DNA of 64,000 bases, taken from assembly GCA_023055505.1 (NCBI GenBank), contig JALIRH010000120.1, positions 496,001 to 560,000 on the forward strand, read 5' to 3'. The position numbers and the translations under genes are program-made. Every line of letters begins with the position of its first letter. Within the stretch, counting starts at the first letter, position 1. Origin of the DNA: Callipepla californica brunnescens (taxonomy: Eukaryota; Chordata; Aves; Galliformes; Odontophoridae). Shown piece by piece: positions 57,376-64,000 of this stretch. The notes under the pieces were generated by a model that was not told the origin of the DNA, ran no database searches, and saw nothing but the letters and a program-made list of their open reading frames with translations.

Positions 57376-60300
57376 CCAAGCCTACCCTAACCCTAACCCT
57401 GCCCCTAACCCTAACACTAACCCCTAACCCTACCCGAGCCCTAACCCCTAACCTTAACCCTAACCCCTAACCCATACCCTACCCTAACACTACCCTACCC
57501 TTACCATAAACCTACCCTAACTCTACCCTTACCCTAACCCTACCCTAACCCTAACTCTAACCCTACCCTAACTCTAACCCTATCCATAACCCTAACCCTA
57601 CCATAACCCTATTGATGGACCCTAACCCTACCCTAACCCTAACCCCTTACCCTAACACCTAACCCTAACCCTAAACCTTGCCTAACCCTATTGATGGACC
57701 CTAACCATAACACTAACCCTACCCGTAATCCTACCCCTAACCCTTACCCAACCCTAACCCTAACCCTAATCCAACCTAACCCTAACCCTAACCCTACCCC
57801 TACCCATACACCTAACCCTAACCCCTAACCCTAAACCCTAACCCTATTGATGGACCCTAACCGTAACCGGAACCCTAACCCTAACTTTACCCTAACCCTA
57901 CCCGCAACCCTACCCCTAACCCTTACCCTATTCTAACCCTAACCCTAACCCTAACCCTACCCTAACCCTAACTCCTAACACCTTAACCCTAATCCTAACC
58001 CCTAACCCTTACCCTACCCTAACCCTACCCCTACCCTACCCTAACACTAACCCCTAACCTTAACCCCTAACCCTAACCCTACCCTAACCCTAACCCTACA
58101 CCCTAACCCTAACACAAACCCTACCCTAACCCTATCCTAACCCTACCCTAATCTAACCCTAACCCTATTGATCGACCCAAAACCTAACCCTAACCCTACC
58201 CTAACCCTAAAACCCTAACCCTGACTCACACCCTACCCGTAACCCTGACCCTAATACTTACCATAACCATTATCTAACCCTAACCCTACCCCTTAAACCT
58301 AACCCTAACCCTACCCTAACCTTTACCCTAACCCTAACCCTTACTTAACCATAACCCTACCCTAACACTAACCCTAACCCTACCGTAAACCCTAACCCTT
58401 ACCCTACCCTAACCCTTACCCTAACCCTACCCTAATCCTAACCCCTAACCCCAACCCCTAAGCCCTTATCCTGCCCCTAACCCTTACCCCACCCTAACCC
58501 TAAACCCAACCCTACCCTAGCCCTAAACCTACCCCAGCCCTAACCCCTAACCTTAACCCTAACCACTAACCCAAACCCTACCCTAATCCTAACCCTACCC
58601 TAACCCTACCCTAACTCTAACCCTAACGCTTACCATAACCCTAACCCTAAACCTTACCCTAACACTAACCCTACCCTAACCCTAACCCTGACACTGACCC
58701 TAACCCCTAACCCTAACCCTTACCGTAACCTCTAATCCAAACCTAACCCTAACCCTACCCTTACCTTAACCCTACCCATACCCCTACCCTTACCCCTACC
58801 CCTACCCTAACCCTACCCTAACCCCTAACCCTTACCCTAACCATACTATAAGCCTAACCCTGACCCTAACACTGACCCTAACCCTAACCCTTACCCTAAC
58901 CCTTACCTTTCACTAACTCTTACCCTAACCCTACCCTAACCCTTACCATAAACCTAATCCTAACCCCTACCCTAACATTAACCCTACACTAACCCTGACC
59001 CAAACACCTAACCCTAACCTAACACTAGCCCTACCCTAACCCTAACCCCAACCCTATCCTTAACCCTAACCCTAACCCTAACTCCTAACCCTACTCTAAC
59101 CCTAAACCTTAACCTAACCGTAACCCCTGACCAAACCCTAACCCCTAACCCTAACCCTACCCATACCCCTACCCCTACACTAACCCAACCCCTAACCCCT
59201 AACCCTAGCCCTACCCTAACCCCTAAACCTAATCCTAACCCTAAACCTTAACCCTACCCTAAACCTACCCTAAACCTAACCCTAACCTTAAACCCTAACC
59301 CTAACCCACCAGATCCCTAACCCTAACTCTAACCCTAACCCTACTGATTCCTTACCCTAACCCTACCCTAACTCTAACCTAACCCTAACCCTATTCCTAA
59401 CCCCAACTTTAATCCTACCCTAACCCTTAACCCTACCCTAACCCTTATCCTAACCGTAACACCTGACTCTACCCTAACCCCTAACCCTAACCCTACCCTA
59501 ATCCCAACCCAACCCTAACACTAACCCTACCCTAACCCTAACCCCAACCCTATCCCTAACCCTACCCTTACCCTAACCTTAACCCTAACCCCTAACCCTT
59601 ATCCTAACCTTAACCCCTGACGCTACCCTAACCCTAACCCTACCCTAACCCTAACCCAACCCTAACCCTACCCTAACCCTTACCCTAAACCAAACCCTAC
59701 CCTAACTCTAACCCTAACCCTTACCCTGACCCTAACCCCTAACCCTAACCCTTACAGTAACCCCTAACCCTACCCTAACCCTAACCCCTAACCTTAACCC
59801 CTAACCCTAAACCCTAACCCTAACCCTACACTAACCCTAATCTAAACTAACCCTAACCCTATTGATGGACCCAAAACCTAACCCTAACCCTACACTAACC
59901 ATAACACTTAACCTAACCGTACCCTAACCCTAACCCTGACCCTAACCCTGACTCAAACCCTACCCTTAACCCTGACCCTAACCCTACCCTAACCCTTACC
60001 TAACCCTAACCCTACCCTAACCCTAACACTACCCTAACATTTACCCTAACCCCTAACCCTTACCTAACCATAACCCTAACACTAAAACTAACCCTACTCT
60101 AACCCCTAAACCTACCCTAACCCTTACCCTAACACTAACCCTAAACCTACCCTAACCGTGACCCTAACCCCTAACCCCAACCCCAAAGCCCTAACCCTAA
60201 CCCTGCCCCTAACCCCAACCCAACCCTAACCCTAACCCCAACCCTACCCTAACCCTAACACTAACCCCTAACCCTACCCTAGCCCTAACTCCTAACCCCT

Positions 60301-60733
60301 AATTTTAACCCTAACACTAACCCTAGCCCTACCCTAACCCTAACCCTACCCCTTACACTAACCATACCCTAACCCTAAAACTGACCCTACACCATCCCTG
60401 ACCCTAACCCTAACCCTTACCCTAACCCTTACCTATCCCTAACCCTACTCTAACCCTTAACCCTAACCCTACCCTAACCCTTACCCATACCCCTACCCCT
60501 AACCCCTACATCTAGCCCTACCCTAAGCCTAACACTACCCTATCCCTAACCCTTACCCTAACCCTTACCTATCCCTAACCCTACCCTAACCCTAACCATA
60601 CCCCTACCCCTAACCCCTACATCTAGCCCTACCCTAACCCTAACCCTACCCTATCCCTAACCCTAACCCTTACCCTAACCCTTACCTATCCCTAACCCTA
60701 CCCTAACCCTACCCCTAACCCTACCCTAACCCT

Positions 60734-60985
60734 GACTCAAACCCTACCCTTAACCCTGACCCTGACCCTAACCCTACCCTAAAACTTACCTACCCCTAAC
60801 CCATAATCCTAACCCATAACCCTAACCCTAACCCTACCCTAACATTTACCCTAACCCTTACCTAACCATAACCCTAACACTAACCCTAAACCTAACCTAA
60901 CCCTACCCTAACCGTGACCCTAACCCCTATCCCCAACCCGTAAGCCCAAACCCTAACCCTGTCCCTAACCCCAACCCTACCCTAA
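60734..60985 (+). repeat. Higher-order duplication in degenerate telomeric DNA, copy B
   Basis: Counterpart of 57,099-57,375, shorter by a few hexamers. A separate duplicated landmark, CACCAGATCCCTAACCC followed by TACTGATTCCTTACC, occurs near 59,308 and 61,578. Confidence 0.75.
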
Positions 60986-63900
60986 CCCTAACCACAACCC
61001 TACCCTAACCCTAAACCTAACACTAACCCCTAACCCTACCCTAGCCCTAATCCCTAACCCATACCCTACCCTAACACTACCCTACCCTTACCCTAAACCT
61101 ACTCTAACTCTACCCTTACCCTAACCCTACCCTAAACCTAACTATAACCCTACCCTAACTCTAACCCTAACCCTAACTCTTACCCTATCCCTAACCCTAA
61201 CCCCTAACCCTGACACAGACCCTAACCACTAAACCTAACCCTTACCGTAAATTCTAATCCAACCTAACCCTAACCCTACCCTAACCCTACCCATACCCCT
61301 ACCCCTAACCTAACTCTAACACTACCCTAACCCTAACCCCTAACCCTAACCCCTAACCGTAGCCCTACCCTAACCCTACCCCTCACCCTAACCCTAACAC
61401 TACCCTAACCCTAACCCCTAACCCTAACCCCTAACCGTAGCCCTACCCTAACCCTACCCCTCACCCTAACCCTATCCCTTACCCTAACCCTTACCTATCC
61501 CTAACCCTAACCCTAAACCTTAACCCTACCCTAACCCTACCCTAAACCTAACCCTAACCTTAAACCCTAACCCCAACCCACCAGATCCCTAACCCTAACT
61601 CTAACCCTAACCCTACTGATTCCTTACCATAACCCTACCCTAACCCTAACCCTACCCTAAACTTAACCCCTAACCCTAACCCTTACCCTAACCCTAACAT
61701 TGACCCTATCCCTGACCCTAACCCCTAACCCTAACCCTTACCGTAACCCCTAACCCTAAACCCTAACCCTAACACTAACCCTACACTAACCCTAATCTAA
61801 ACTAACCCTAACCCTAAACCCTAAACCCTAACCCTAACCCTACACTAACCCTAATCTAAACTAACCCTAACCCTATTGATGGACCCAAAACCTAACCCTA
61901 ACACTTACCCTAACCCTAACCCTGACCCTAACCCTGACCCTAACCCTGACCCTAACCCAACCCTTAACCCTGACCCTAACCCTCACTCAAACCCTACCCT
62001 TAACCCTGACCCTGACCCTAACCCTACCCTAACCCTTACCTATCTCTAACCCTACTCTAACCCTAACCCTAACCCTACCCTAACCCTACCCTAACCCTCC
62101 AATCTAACCCTAATTCTACTCTAACCCTAACCCCTAACCCTAACCCTACCCTAACCCTAAACCCTAATCCTACCATAACCCTGTTGATGGACCCTAATTC
62201 TACCTTAACCCTAACCCCTAACCCTAACACTAACCCTACACTAACCCTAATCTAAACTAACCCTAACCCTATTGATGGACCCAAAACCTAACCCTAATCC
62301 TACCCTAACCATAACACTTACCCTAACCGTACCCTAACCCTAACCCTACCCTAACCCTCACCCTAACACTACCCTAACACTACCCTAACATTTACCCTAA
62401 CCCCTACCCCTTACCTGACCATAACCCTAACACTAAACCTAACCCTAACCCTTAACCCCAACCCCTAAGCCCTAACCCTAACTCCTAAGCCCTAACCCCA
62501 CCCTAACCCTAACCCTGCCCCTAACACCTAACCCTACCCTAGCCCTATCCTCGCCCTAACCCTACCCTAGCCCTAAAGCCTAATTTTAACCCTAACCCCT
62601 AACCCTAACCCTACCCTAACCCTAACCCTGCCCCTAACCCTAACCATACCCTAACCCTAACACTGACCCTACCCCTATCCCTGACCCTAACCCTTACTCT
62701 AACCCTTACCTATCCCTAACCCTACCCTAACCCTTAACCCGAACCCTACCCTAACCCTTACCCTAACCCCTAACCCTAACCCTACACTAACCCTCAAATC
62801 TAACCCTAATTCTACCCTAACCCTAACCCCTAACCCTACCCTAACCCTAACCCTGACTCAAACCCTACCCTTAACCCCGACCCTAGCCCTACCCTAACCC
62901 TTACCCTGACACTACCCTAACATTTACCCTAACCTTTAAACCTTGCCTAACCATAACACTAATACTAAAACTAACCCTACCCTAACCCCTAAACCTACCC
63001 TAACCCTTTCCCTAACACTAACCCTAACCCTGCACTAACCGTGACCCTAACCCCCAACCCCAACCCCTAAGCCCTAACCCTAACCCTGCCCCTAACCCCA
63101 ACCCTACCCTAACCCTAACCCTGCCCCTAACCCTAACACTAACCCCTAACCCTACCCTAGCCCTAACCCCTAACCCCTAATTTTAACCCTAACTCTTAAC
63201 CCTAGCCCTACCCTAACCCTGCCCTAACCCTAACACTGACCCTAACCCTATCCCTGACCCTAACCCTTTCCTATCCCTAACCCTACCCTAACCCTTAACC
63301 CTAACCCTACTCTAACACTTACCCTAACCCCTAACCCTAACCCTATCCCTTACCTAACCCTATCCCTACACTAACCCTCAAATCTAACCCTAATTCTACC
63401 CTAACCCTAACCCCACCCTAAACCTAACCCTGACTCAAACCCTACCCTTAACCCTGACCCTATCCCTTACCTAACCCTAACCCTACCCTAACCCTACCCT
63501 AACATTTACCCTAACCCCTAACCCTTACCTAACCATAACACTAACACTAAAACTAACCCTACCCTAACCCCTAACCCTACCCTAACCCTTACCCTAACAC
63601 TAACCCTAACCCTGCACTAACCGTGACCCTAACCCCTAACCCCAACCCCTAAGCCCTAACCCTAACCCTGCCCCTAACCCCAACCCTACCCTAACCCTAA
63701 CCCTGCCCCTAACCCTCACACTAACCCCTAACCCTACCCTAGCCTTAACTCCTAACCCCTAATTTTAACCCTAACACTAACCCTAGCCCTACCCTAACCC
63801 TGCCCTAACCCTAACCATACCCTAACCCTAACAGTGACCCTAACACTATCCCTGACCCTAACCCTTACCTATCCCTAACCCTACCCTAACCCTACCCTAA

Positions 63901-64000
63901 CACCTAACCCTAACCCTAACCCTATCCCTTACCTAACCCTAACCCTACACTAACCCTCAAATCTAACCCTAATTCTACCCTAACACTAACCCCTAACCCT

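Larger units (their letters stand above)
56311..64000 (+). repeat. Degenerate CCCTAA-type subtelomeric DNA
   Basis: Nearly 8 kb of diverged telomere repeats (CCCTAA, CCCCTAA, CCCTA, CCCTGA), C-rich strand on plus throughout, with no strand switch and no genes. Landmark sequences recur irregularly: ATTGATGGACCC or close variants near 57,611, 57,689, 57,846, 58,168, 59,861, 61,875, 62,182 and 62,271; CTCAAACCCTACCCTTAACC near 57,101, 59,951, 60,735, 61,985, 62,855 and 63,432. It lacks the 4.6-4.8-kb periodicity of the left array. Confidence 0.9.

Overview
This window is vertebrate subtelomeric or interstitial-telomeric DNA, most likely from a bird and probably a galliform such as chicken. The evidence is megabase-style satellite built from the vertebrate telomere motif (CCCTAA/TTAGGG), a class II endogenous retrovirus whose env resembles the alpharetrovirus type, and GC-rich minisatellites of the kind found near microchromosome ends. 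The species is an inference. There are no bacterial genes, operons, rRNA, tRNA or CRISPR arrays, and no host gene could be identified.

Positions 1-40,100 are a macrosatellite: eight complete head-to-tail units of about 4.56 or 4.79 kb plus a ninth that starts at 37,879. Each unit consists of C-rich degenerate telomere-like DNA (about 540 bp), then about 1.5 kb of G-rich telomere-like DNA, then a 191-bp non-telomeric segment, then about 2.3 kb of C-rich DNA ending in near-perfect (CCCTAA)n. The 191-bp segment reads as a piece of a retroviral protease gene. In unit 9 the same segment does not stop: it runs on into reverse transcriptase, RNase H, integrase, env and a 3' LTR (39,910-44,278). The satellite has therefore captured and amplified a fragment of this endogenous retrovirus (ERV). 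The element is 5'-truncated and its pol is broken by stops and frameshifts, while its env keeps a long open frame.

From 44,279 to 48,662 the DNA is GC-rich: a GCTGTGGGTC minisatellite with four embedded copies of a roughly 115-bp block, a C-rich minisatellite, a CpG-rich promoter-like island (about 47,330-47,600), and short repeats that surround one exon-like segment and two partial copies of it. At 48,663 the telomere-like unit resumes, lacking about 736 bp relative to the other units. It is interrupted by a solo LTR (49,284-49,857, 5-bp target duplication) and by a complete provirus on the minus strand (50,084-56,113).

That provirus has two LTRs of 337 bp that look identical by eye, a 5-bp target duplication, a primer-binding site, an intact gag (524 codons) and an intact pol (1,127 codons) with all protease, RT, RNase H and integrase catalytic residues visible, and no env. 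It resembles the ERV-L group: coiled-coil gag without a zinc knuckle, and a dUTPase-like stretch after the integrase core. It appears to be the youngest event here.

From about 56,300 to the end lies nearly 8 kb of strongly degenerate CCCTAA-type sequence with its own irregular higher-order repeats. The many short open frames in the telomere-like and minisatellite DNA are not genes.
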